A stretch of DNA of 64,000 nucleotides from Streptomyces fulvoviolaceus. GTDB lineage: Bacteria; Actinomycetota; Actinomycetes; Streptomycetales; Streptomycetaceae. Positions 16,094 through 23,533 of this stretch are shown here, piece by piece. Position numbers and translations under genes: made by a program. Every line of letters begins with the position of its first letter. Position 1 is the first letter of the stretch. The stretch is from contig NZ_JOEY01000003.1 of NCBI RefSeq assembly GCF_000718165.1, forward strand, positions 197,810-261,809, in the 5' to 3' direction. The notes beneath the pieces were generated by a model, which was not told the origin of the DNA, did not search any database, and saw only the letters and a list, made by a program, of their open reading frames with translations.

Positions 16094-17260
16094 ATGATCT
16101 GGACATCGATACGGCTCTGTCAGACCTCGCTCGTATCCCACTGGCGCTACAAGGACGTCGAGGTCGACGCGGTCTTCCATCTGTCTCACGGTGTCCGCGT
16201 GGGCCTCGAGTACGACGGAGCATTCCACCACTCGGCCAGACAGCGGGACCGCCGCCAGTACGAGAACGACAAGAGCCGGGTGCTGGTTGAAGCGGGGCTC
16301 CTGCACCTGCTCATTCACGTGAGAATCGGCGATCTGCCGGAGATGGTGGCTCCCCACGCTCTGGTCGTGGCGGTACCTGAAGGAGCCACGGCCTACCAGC
16401 AGGCCAGCGCGGTGGCCTCGGCCCTCGCGACGCGCTTTCCCGAGGCCGTACCGGGCCTGAACACCTACCTCAACGGCGGCATGCCCCGGCACCGGGCCGC
16501 TGCCGATGCCTACATCACCGCCGTATGGGGCGAGCTGCGTCCGCCGCGCCGAAAGCCGAAGAAGGTGGGCTCGCCGGCACCGCGCCGCCTCTCACCAAGG
16601 GCTCCGCACGCAGACAGCCTGCTGTCACCCGTTTCCGAGCCCTACCGGAATCCGGAAGACCCAGATGAGGTCGTCCGCGACTACCGGTGTGATTGTGGCG
16701 ATCCCGGGATCTTCACCGCTGCCCAGTCCCAGGTCACTTCCAGAAATACTCGTAGTTGCGGGTGTCTGGCCACACAGGCCAGGCAGCGTCCACGACCAGC
16801 TGTCTCCAAGACTGAGACGCACGCCGTCCGAGCCTGGGCGCAGCAGCGGGCGATGGCCATCGGTGGCAGCGGGCGTGCTCGGCCCGGACGGGGCTGCTCG
16901 ACGAGGCGCGTGTTCGCGAGTGGGGCGGTGTCCGCGGGACGCCAGCTGGGTGCGAGGGGCAGGGTGACCGGAGAGCTCTGGCTCGACTACTCCACGAAGG
17001 AGCTTGCGGCTGGGCCGCATATAAAGGAGACCAGACGAGCCGGGCGGACGGCCGCGTGGAGTTCCCCAGGGGGCTTCCCGAGGAACGTCGGGGCTCCACA
17101 GGGCAGGGTGGTGGCTAACGGCCACCCGGGGCTTGTAGAAAACCTTGCTGAAAATCCAGACTGTGGATCTTCGACGAGGAGTGCAAGCCCGCTGGTCAGA
17201 CGCGGTGCGACGCCCTCCGCACTGTCACCTGAGCAGACAACGCGACGTACCGACGACTGA
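16094..17260 (+). CDS. Nuclease-like protein with zinc ribbon, probably frameshifted at its C-terminus
   Basis: The open frame has 388 codons. Residues 20-95 look like a small PD-(D/E)XK nuclease: VEVDAVFHLSHG, then VGLEYDGAFHH and YENDKSRVL, as in Vsr/DUF559-type enzymes that hold Asp, Glu and Lys at such places. Around residues 190-230 comes a zinc ribbon, YRCDCGDPG then TSRNTRSCGC, of a kind seen in phage and mobile-element nucleases. Next, HAVRAWAQQR resembles the start of a Lsr2-type DNA-binding domain. After about 16880 the frame loses sense, while another frame reads GLLDEARVREWG, so a frameshift is likely. The N-terminus also looks short, with an in-frame stop at 16085. Confidence 0.5.
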   Translation: MIWTSIRLCQTSLVSHWRYKDVEVDAVFHLSHGVRVGLEYDGAFHHSARQRDRRQYENDKSRVLVEAGLLHLLIHVRIGDLPEMVAPHALVVAVPEGATAYQQASAVASALATRFPEAVPGLNTYLNGGMPRHRAAADAYITAVWGELRPPRRKPKKVGSPAPRRLSPRAPHADSLLSPVSEPYRNPEDPDEVVRDYRCDCGDPGIFTAAQSQVTSRNTRSCGCLATQARQRPRPAVSKTETHAVRAWAQQRAMAIGGSGRARPGRGCSTRRVFASGAVSAGRQLGARGRVTGELWLDYSTKELAAGPHIKETRRAGRTAAWSSPGGFPRNVGAPQGRVVANGHPGLVENLAENPDCGSSTRSASPLVRRGATPSALSPEQTTRRTDD

Positions 17261-17876
17261 CCAGGGATAGCGTAGCGGATGCGCGCCAGCGAAGGTCCCC
17301 TGTATAGGGGCAGGAGGGCGGGATGGCGAGCTAGAGTGCCTCTGACCTGCTGTTTCTGTGGGCTTGCGGCGAAAGATTGGTGGACGTTGAGGGGGCAGGG
17401 GCCGAGGGCGGTTGGACCGTTCTGCTCCCTGCGTCAGTTTGTGGGGCCAGTTGGCACTGTCTCGCGGCGTCTGGCACGAGACGCCGCCCCTTGTTCGTGG
17501 AGGTAGGGCCTCTGCGATGCACGCAGACCGGAGCTCACATTTTGCTGGTGCGGTAGCCAGGCCAGGCGTGCGGGCCGGGAAAGCCGCAAGGCGGACCAAC
17601 ATCAGAGTACGCACGGAAGATCAGTCGACGGTTCTGGCTCATCGTTTTCTCAATCGGTCGAGTGGAGATCGGTTTAGCTGGTCTCCAACGATTCGCATGG
17701 AGATTGCGTATCACCGAGGATCAGATTCGAGCGTAGGTTCAGATTTCTCCAGTCGAGTTCCATCCATCCGCTGCTGAACCGATCGGCGTTCAGGGACCGA
17801 TTGGGGAGGTGCTCGGTGTGCAGGCAGCGTCCGCTGCCTGCAGCACCGTTTGATGAAAATGCTGTGCCCAGCGGAA
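17261..17876. other. Non-coding stretch, no gene supported
   Basis: Only short open frames without ribosome sites or family likeness occur. A small hairpin (CCCCT/AGGGG, 17297-17310) and a strong hairpin at 17819-17842 are present. GC content is lower than in the neighbouring operons, which fits decayed mobile DNA. Confidence 0.5.
17819..17842. repeat. Perfect 11-bp inverted repeat
   Basis: TGCAGGCAGCG and its exact complement CGCTGCCTGCA are separated by two bases. This very stable hairpin could be a terminator or the end of an insertion sequence; no T run follows. Confidence 0.6.
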
Positions 17877-17880
17877 TTGC
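17855..17880 (+). repeat. 26-bp repeat, copy 2
   Basis: The core is GCTGTGCCCAGCGG. It matches copy 1 at 16000-16025 at 23 of 26 positions. It overlaps the point where the IS256-type reading frame breaks off, so it may mark a recombination junction. Confidence 0.6.
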
Positions 17881-17951
17881 AGATCCGGACTCGCTGCAGC
17901 AAGGTTCTCTTCTGCGAGGGCGTGCAGGGGCACACTGTCAGGTGCGGTCAT
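17877..17951 (-). pseudogene. N-terminal remnant of an IS256-family transposase
   Basis: From the ATG at 17951 the minus strand reads MTAPDSVPLHALAEENLAAA then SPDL, matching the usual start of Streptomyces IS256-type transposases as I recall them (normally about 400 residues). A good ribosome site (AAGGAGATCACC) precedes it. After about 25 codons the likeness stops at the 26-base repeat. The rest of the element is absent, so this is a scar. Confidence 0.65.
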
Positions 17952-18605
17952 CGTGGTGATCTCCTTCGTGACTCGACATCTCGAAGGTCAGCCGGTGGCC
18001 GTTCATCTCTGCGGGCATTAGCCAGAAGCCGGAGCAAAGGATCGGGTTGAACCCGTACACCACTTCCCTGGACGCAACCCACGCGGTTGACTCTTCCCAC
18101 TCTCCTGGAACTCGGAGATGGAGCCCGCCAGCAGGTTCTTCGTCTGCTGGCGGCACGGAGTTCACACGCCGCTGACCGGCTGAAATAGTCAAAGCCGAGG
18201 CGGGGCGCGGGTCGCTGGCCCGTGTATGGTCCGGATCTTGGTCCGAGACGGGCTGATCGCCGGCAACGTCTACGGACACCCCGCGTCGGCGGAGACCACG
18301 GGGCGATGACGTCTACGGATAGCAACGGGAGCGGAACGGCGGGCCCCGCGAACAGGGTGAACTGGTAGCCGAACAGGAACGTCAGAGTGATCGACAGGAT
18401 CACGAGGGCTACGCAGCCCCACCCGGGCGTGGTGGCGATGACTGCGCCGAGTATCTCGCCGATGGCTCAGGTGGTGTGGCGACCCAGGTGGCGGCATCGA
18501 CGGCGAGCGGCGACATCGAAGGCAACGGCTCCCACGGAAGTGCCGGCTCTATGTCTGTGCAGACAAGAAGCCCCACTCACGTTCGGTACAGACGGCAGAC
18601 GACGT
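17952..18605. other. Decayed region upstream of the IS256 scar
   Basis: Minus-strand open frames are present but none is convincing. One (17938-18279, about 113 codons) ends LHLRVPGEWEESTAW then FNPILCSGFWLMPAEM, which reads like real protein but has no recognised family. It could be a small gene, confidence about 0.25. Another stretch near 18320-18470 reads like a membrane helix (ILSITLTFLFGYQFTLFAG) in a different frame. Together they suggest fragments of one or more disrupted genes. The right end of the Tn7-like element may lie in here, but no inverted copy of the left end was seen. Confidence 0.35.
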
Positions 18606-18641
18606 CGATCCGGCGCCGGAGGAAGTCCCGGTGCCGGATCG
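18606..18641 (-). terminator. Terminator hairpin after the glycosidase operon
   Basis: CGATCCGGCGCCGG at 18606-18619 pairs with CCGGTGCCGGATCG at 18628-18641 (13 of 14), with an 8-base loop. It starts 22 bases beyond the stop of the last gene of the minus-strand operon. Confidence 0.7.
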
Positions 18642-18663
18642 ACCGATCGGTTGTTACGACCCG

Positions 18664-21288
18664 CTACTGCGGAACGACTCGGAACTGCTGGTTCGCGCTG
18701 CCGCTGTCGCTCCACTGACCGAGATCGGAGCCGTTGGCGGTTCGGCTCATGCCGTCGGCGTACAGGCCCGTCGCGCGGTTCTTGAACCGAACGTGGGCGC
18801 CTGCCGTTACCTCCATCCACTGCTGAGCGGTGTCACTGCTGTCGCCCCACTGACCGACAGCGGAGCCGTTGGCTGTTTCCCCCAGGCCGTCGAGATACAG
18901 CCCGGTGGCGTGGTTCTTGAGGCGGATCCAGCTGCCGTCGGGGACGACCGTCCACTCCTGGTTGGCGGTTGCTCCGCCGGACCACTGACCGGCGGCGGAG
19001 CCGTTGGTCGTGCGCCCGCCCCCGTCGACGTACAGCCCGGTCGCACGGTTCTGCAGCTTGATGTACGACGTACCCCCGGCGCTCATAGCCGGCGCGACCT
19101 GGATCTTGTCAATGTTGGGGGCGTACGCCGCGCTGTTGCCGAACTTGATGGTGTTCGCGCCAGCGGCCAGCGTCACGTCGACCGTCGTGGTCCAGTAGTT
19201 GGACCAGCCGCGGGTGTTGCGGAAGTACACGCGCTGCGGGGTGCCGTCGTTGACGGTGATGTCCGCGTAGCGGTTGATGATGTTGTAGTCGTTGCCGCCG
19301 TCACCCCGGTTGTCTCCGTTGGCGTAGGTCACGACCAGGCGGTGCAGGCCGGCGGACTGGGCCGTGACGCCATTGAACTGGAGGGTGTTGGCCGCTCCGT
19401 TGCCGAGCCAGTGGACGTACTGGCCGCCGGAGGCCGCGGAGTCGGACGCGGTGACCGCGGCGCCGCCGAGGGTGTTGCCCGAGGCCTCCGCCTCGTAGCT
19501 CGCGACGGTGCCCGCCGTCGACGTGGTCACGTCGATCGAGTCGACGGCGATGTTGTCACTGTCGTCGCCGGTGTAGGCGCCGTAGTTGATCCTGTTGATG
19601 CCCTGGGAGAGGTACATCGTGACCGTCTTGGTGCCCCAGGTGTTCCAGTTCGCGGTGCCGGTGAGGGCGAGGTCGGTCAGCTTGGACCCGTTCACCGTGA
19701 CGCGGGTGCTTCTGTTGGCGGGGGCGCCGCTGTGCTGTCCCGCCGCGTAGCGGAGCGTCACGTCGTAGTAGCCGTTGCTGGGAGCGGAGACCACGAAGTT
19801 GGTGCTCGCGGTGCCGGAGCCGGCGTAGCCGTCGACGAAGTACGTCCCGGAGTAGCCGGTGCCCGAGCCGTACGTCACCCGCGCGCTGCCGGTGATGTTC
19901 GCGTACTCGGCCTCGTACCGGGTGGGGACGTCCGCCGAGGAGGTGCTCGTGGCGGGCGTGATGATCATCTGGTAGGCGGAGGTGGCGGACATGTTCGGGA
20001 TGCTGACGGTGATCTGACCGTTCGTTACGGCGTAGTCGCCCTCCTGTACCACGTAAGGACGGCCCGACGCGTCCCCCGTGCCGGTGCTGTCCGTGCCCTG
20101 GATGACGGCGTGCACGGTGTTGCCGAGGTAGGAGGCGGAGCCGAATCCCTTGACTACGACGTCCGTGCCGCCCGACGTGCCGCCGAAGACGACCCGCGCC
20201 TGCTTCTTGGCGGCGTCGAGGGTCGCCACGCCCTGGAGCGAGCCGTTCTGGGTCGGCGGTGTGACGGTGACCGTCTTCCCGGTCATCTCGCCGTACCAGT
20301 TGTAGAGCCACCAGGCGCCGGTCGCCTCGTTGTTGCGGGTCGTCAGACCGTTGAGGGTGCCCTCGGTGACCCAGTACGCCAGGTCGCCGCTCACCTTGGT
20401 GTTCTCAAGGCGCGTGATCCACTGGATGAGCTGGCCCGGTATGCCGAGGTCGCCCGTGGAGCGTGTGTACTCGTTGATGACGATCGGCAGCTTGGAGAGG
20501 CCGAGCTGCGTCTCGACGCTGCGGTAGTGGTCGTAGTGGTTGTAGTAGTCGGTGAAGAAGTTGTTCTGGAGCTCGTGCCAGGTGATGACGTCCGGGACGA
20601 CGTTGTTGGCCTTGGCGTAGGTCATGAAGTCGGACATGGCCTGGTTGTTGTAGACGCTGAAGCCCGGGCCGGCGATCTTGGTCGTGGGGTCGAGCGCGCG
20701 GATGTGCTGGTAGACCGTCTTCCAGTCGGCGAAGAACTGCTGCTTCGCGGTCGAGTCCGTGAACATGCCGTCGTACCAGATCCAGTCTGGCTCGTTGAAC
20801 GGGGCGTACACGTACTTGCCGTAGTTCGGATCGGCCTTCACCTTGGCGACCATGTCGTCGATCTTGCTCAGGTAGTCGGTCAGGCCCGCTTCCTCGTAGG
20901 GCCAGTACCGGTAGATGTCCTGCATGTAGATCTGGATTTCCTTGGTACCGCTCCGTACGTACTGCGGCGCCACGTCGAACGCGTCGCCACTGGGGTGCTG
21001 CAGTCCGCCCTGCGGCTTCTGTGCGGCCTGCTGGGGGTGCAGCGGCTGGAGCACGTTGTCGGTCGTGACACCGGCGTTGCCCATGCCGTAGAGGAAGCCC
21101 GACGCGCCGTGGACGATGTCTCCGGTGCTCTGGGAGAGGTCGACGCTCAGCTGGGCGTTGGCCGCGTAGCTGACGCCGGGGAACAGGATTCCGCTGATCA
21201 TGAGCATGCCAGCCACGAGTCCGTATGCAGCGTGGCGTATCAGGTTTCCGCGGGTGTGCCGCCTGCCGGCGGTCGGGGATCTCCTCAT
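18664..21288 (-). CDS. Secreted multi-domain glycoside hydrolase with CBM35/6-like and ricin-type domains
   Basis: The product has 874 residues and is exported; a signal peptide of about 43 residues ends near GVSYAANA. The catalytic domain (about 45-440) is a clan GH-A barrel, with YAPFNEPDW holding the likely acid/base glutamate and VINEYTRS holding the likely nucleophile. It is closest in style to GH39 or related families, but the family is not certain. Two carbohydrate-binding modules of the CBM35/CBM6 type follow (YEAEYANITG onward, then YEAEASGNTLGG onward). The last 145 residues form three ricin-like repeats, each with NRATGLY.DG or close and NGS..GQW. The ATG follows GGAAGGACAAGGG. It is the last gene of the sugar operon and would act outside the cell on a polysaccharide. 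Confidence 0.88.
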   Translation of the reverse strand: MRRSPTAGRRHTRGNLIRHAAYGLVAGMLMISGILFPGVSYAANAQLSVDLSQSTGDIVHGASGFLYGMGNAGVTTDNVLQPLHPQQAAQKPQGGLQHPSGDAFDVAPQYVRSGTKEIQIYMQDIYRYWPYEEAGLTDYLSKIDDMVAKVKADPNYGKYVYAPFNEPDWIWYDGMFTDSTAKQQFFADWKTVYQHIRALDPTTKIAGPGFSVYNNQAMSDFMTYAKANNVVPDVITWHELQNNFFTDYYNHYDHYRSVETQLGLSKLPIVINEYTRSTGDLGIPGQLIQWITRLENTKVSGDLAYWVTEGTLNGLTTRNNEATGAWWLYNWYGEMTGKTVTVTPPTQNGSLQGVATLDAAKKQARVVFGGTSGGTDVVVKGFGSASYLGNTVHAVIQGTDSTGTGDASGRPYVVQEGDYAVTNGQITVSIPNMSATSAYQMIITPATSTSSADVPTRYEAEYANITGSARVTYGSGTGYSGTYFVDGYAGSGTASTNFVVSAPSNGYYDVTLRYAAGQHSGAPANRSTRVTVNGSKLTDLALTGTANWNTWGTKTVTMYLSQGINRINYGAYTGDDSDNIAVDSIDVTTSTAGTVASYEAEASGNTLGGAAVTASDSAASGGQYVHWLGNGAANTLQFNGVTAQSAGLHRLVVTYANGDNRGDGGNDYNIINRYADITVNDGTPQRVYFRNTRGWSNYWTTTVDVTLAAGANTIKFGNSAAYAPNIDKIQVAPAMSAGGTSYIKLQNRATGLYVDGGGRTTNGSAAGQWSGGATANQEWTVVPDGSWIRLKNHATGLYLDGLGETANGSAVGQWGDSSDTAQQWMEVTAGAHVRFKNRATGLYADGMSRTANGSDLGQWSDSGSANQQFRVVPQ

Positions 21289-21325
21289 GTTGTCCCTTGT
21301 CCTTCCTTGTGGTTTTTGTCGGCTC

Positions 21326-23401
21326 TCACAGGTGGTTTGCGGGGACGTCGCGCAGGACCGCCGCTCCGAACGGCGGCAGGCGCAGGCGACCGGTGACGGG
21401 TTCCGGGGCGTCGCCGGCCAGCAGGTCGACGGGCCGGTCCGGACCGGTGACGAGGTCGATGGTCACCTCGTCGGTGGTGTGGTTGAGCAGGAAGAGGTGC
21501 TCGGTGCCGTCGGCGGCCCTGCGGCGGACGGCTTCGACGCCCTCGGGGGTGTCCAGGACGGGCGTGACTCCGGCGCCGGTGACGCAGTCCAGGACGAGGC
21601 GGCGCAGAGTCTCCCGGTCGGGGGAGGTGCCCAGGTAGGTGGCGGTGCCGGTGCCGAAGCGGTGCCGGGTGGCGGCCGGGAGGCCCTTCAGCTCGCCGTC
21701 GGCGTAGGCGGCCAGGGCCTCGGCGCCGGCCAGGTCGATGACGTCCTGCCACTCGGTGGCGGTGCCGGTGTGCCCGGCGTGGCGCAGCCCGCAGGTCTCG
21801 CCGGGCCGCATCGGCGCGAACTCGTCGATCTCGATGCCGAGCAGCTCGCGGAAGGCGCCGGGGTGCCCGCCGGGCCGTACCCGGTCGTACTCGTCGACGA
21901 TGCCGGAGAAGTACGACATCAGCAGGTGGCCGCCCGCGCGCACGTACCCGGTGAGGTTGTCGGCGCCGGTGTCGTCGACCAGGTAGAGGTTGGGCACGAC
22001 CACCAGGCGGTAGCCGCTCAGGTCGCTGTCCGGGCGGACGAAGTCGATCGCGATGTTGGCGTTCCACAGCGGGCGGTAGTGGTCGAGCAGGCGATCGGTG
22101 AACCGCAGGTCGTTGGAGGGGTGGTCGGGACTCTCCAGGGCCCACCAGCTCTCCCAGTCCCACACCACGGCCACCTCGGCCGGGTCGCAGACGCCCCCGC
22201 TCAGGTCGGCGAGGCGTGCCACGTCCCGGCCGAGCGCGGTCACCTCGCGCCAGGTGCGGGTGCGGGCGCCGCCGTGCGGGACCATGGCCGAGTGGTAGCG
22301 CTCGGCGCCGGCCCGGGAGGCCCGCCACTGGAAGAACATCACCGAGTCCGCGCCCCGGGCCACCGCCTGGAGCGAGCGTGGCCTCAACTGCCCTGCGGGA
22401 CGGGCGTGGTTGCGGCCGTCGGTGAGGTTGCGGCCGGTGGCGGATTCCAGCATGAGCCAGGGTTTGCCGCCGCGCAGCGACCGCATGAGGTCGAAGTTGT
22501 AGCCGGCGAGCAGCGGCCCCTCCGGATCCTGCGGGCCCGCGTAGATGTCGAGGGAGACGATGTCCTCCTCGGCGGCCCAGCGCCAGTAGTCGAGGTGTTT
22601 GAAGGACCCCATGAAGTTGGTGGTGACGGGGAGGTGCGGGGTGTGGCGGCGGACGATGTCGCGTTCGGCGGAGTAGCACTCCAGCGCCGCGGCGTCGGAG
22701 AAGCGGGCGAAGTCCAGCAGCTGGCCGGGGTTGGGGCCCGACACCGTCCGGGAGCGGGCGGCAGGGGTGCCGACGTGGTCGAAGGAGTCGTAGCGCTGGC
22801 CCCAGAAGGCCGTTCCCCAGGCGTCGTTGAGGGCGGCGATAGTGCCGTAGCGGGCCGCGAGCCAGCGGCGGAAGTGCGCGACGGAGACCGGGCAGTGACA
22901 GCCGAAGCCGATGTATTCGTTGCCGATGTGCCACATGGCCAGGGCGGGATGACCGGCGTAACGCTCGGCCAGCCGCTCGGTGATCCGTGCCGCGTAGTGC
23001 CGGAAGACCGGGGAGGACTGGCAGTAGTGGCAGCGGGAACCGAAGGCGATCCGGCGGCCCTCGCCGTTCACGGGCAGCGTCTCGGGATGCTCGTGGGCAA
23101 GCCAGGAGGGCGGTGCGACGGTGGGCGTGGCCAGGTCGACGCCCACGCCCGCCTCAGCCAGCAGGTCCATCACCTCGTCCAGCCAGCCGAACTCGTAGAC
23201 ACCGGGCCGGGGTTCGAGCAGACCCCAGGAGAAGACACCCACGGTGACCAGGTTGACCCCGGCCTCGTGCATCAGGCGGACGTCCTCCCGCCAGGTGGCG
23301 GCCGGCCACTGCTCGGGGTTGTAGTCGCCGCCGTAGGCCAGGCCCTGCAGCCGTTGCCGCAGGCCGGCGAGACGTTCGTCGGCGGGGTCGGGACGGGACA
23401 C
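21326..23401 (-). CDS. GH42 beta-galactosidase
   Basis: The product has 691 residues, the usual size of GH42 enzymes, and no signal peptide, so it acts in the cytosol on imported galactosides. The N-terminal barrel begins YGGDYNPEQWP. The acid/base glutamate is in WHIGNEYIGFGCHC and the nucleophile region is PWLMLESATGRN. Cysteines in SRCHYCQ and CHCP fit the zinc cluster of the family. A trimerisation domain and a small C-terminal beta domain (LRLPPFGAAVL) follow. It lies 37 bases upstream of the secreted glycosidase and 132 bases downstream of the glycosidase-like gene, all on the minus strand, so it should be in the same LacI-controlled operon. Confidence 0.93.
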   Translation of the reverse strand: MSRPDPADERLAGLRQRLQGLAYGGDYNPEQWPAATWREDVRLMHEAGVNLVTVGVFSWGLLEPRPGVYEFGWLDEVMDLLAEAGVGVDLATPTVAPPSWLAHEHPETLPVNGEGRRIAFGSRCHYCQSSPVFRHYAARITERLAERYAGHPALAMWHIGNEYIGFGCHCPVSVAHFRRWLAARYGTIAALNDAWGTAFWGQRYDSFDHVGTPAARSRTVSGPNPGQLLDFARFSDAAALECYSAERDIVRRHTPHLPVTTNFMGSFKHLDYWRWAAEEDIVSLDIYAGPQDPEGPLLAGYNFDLMRSLRGGKPWLMLESATGRNLTDGRNHARPAGQLRPRSLQAVARGADSVMFFQWRASRAGAERYHSAMVPHGGARTRTWREVTALGRDVARLADLSGGVCDPAEVAVVWDWESWWALESPDHPSNDLRFTDRLLDHYRPLWNANIAIDFVRPDSDLSGYRLVVVPNLYLVDDTGADNLTGYVRAGGHLLMSYFSGIVDEYDRVRPGGHPGAFRELLGIEIDEFAPMRPGETCGLRHAGHTGTATEWQDVIDLAGAEALAAYADGELKGLPAATRHRFGTGTATYLGTSPDRETLRRLVLDCVTGAGVTPVLDTPEGVEAVRRRAADGTEHLFLLNHTTDEVTIDLVTGPDRPVDLLAGDAPEPVTGRLRLPPFGAAVLRDVPANHL

Positions 23402-23533
23402 GGAGGCTCCTTCGGGTTGGTCGGACCGGGGTCCTGGGGCATGTGGGACCTGCCCGCGTGCGGGCGGGCGATCGGGGTGGTTCGGGCACGGGACGGCTCG
23501 GGGCGGGCTCTCAGCCGCCGCGGGCGTTTCGCT

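Noticed and set aside
17938..18279. Minus-strand 113-codon gene
   Set aside because: Part of it reads like a real protein, but it has no ribosome site or known family and overlaps the IS256 scar. Described as part of the decayed region instead of called as a gene.
2814..18600. CRISPR-associated transposon (CAST)
   Set aside because: The four tns genes raised this, but no Cas gene, no CRISPR repeat array and no short TniQ of the Cascade-binding type were found. The TniQ is a long TnsD-like protein with its own DNA-binding modules.
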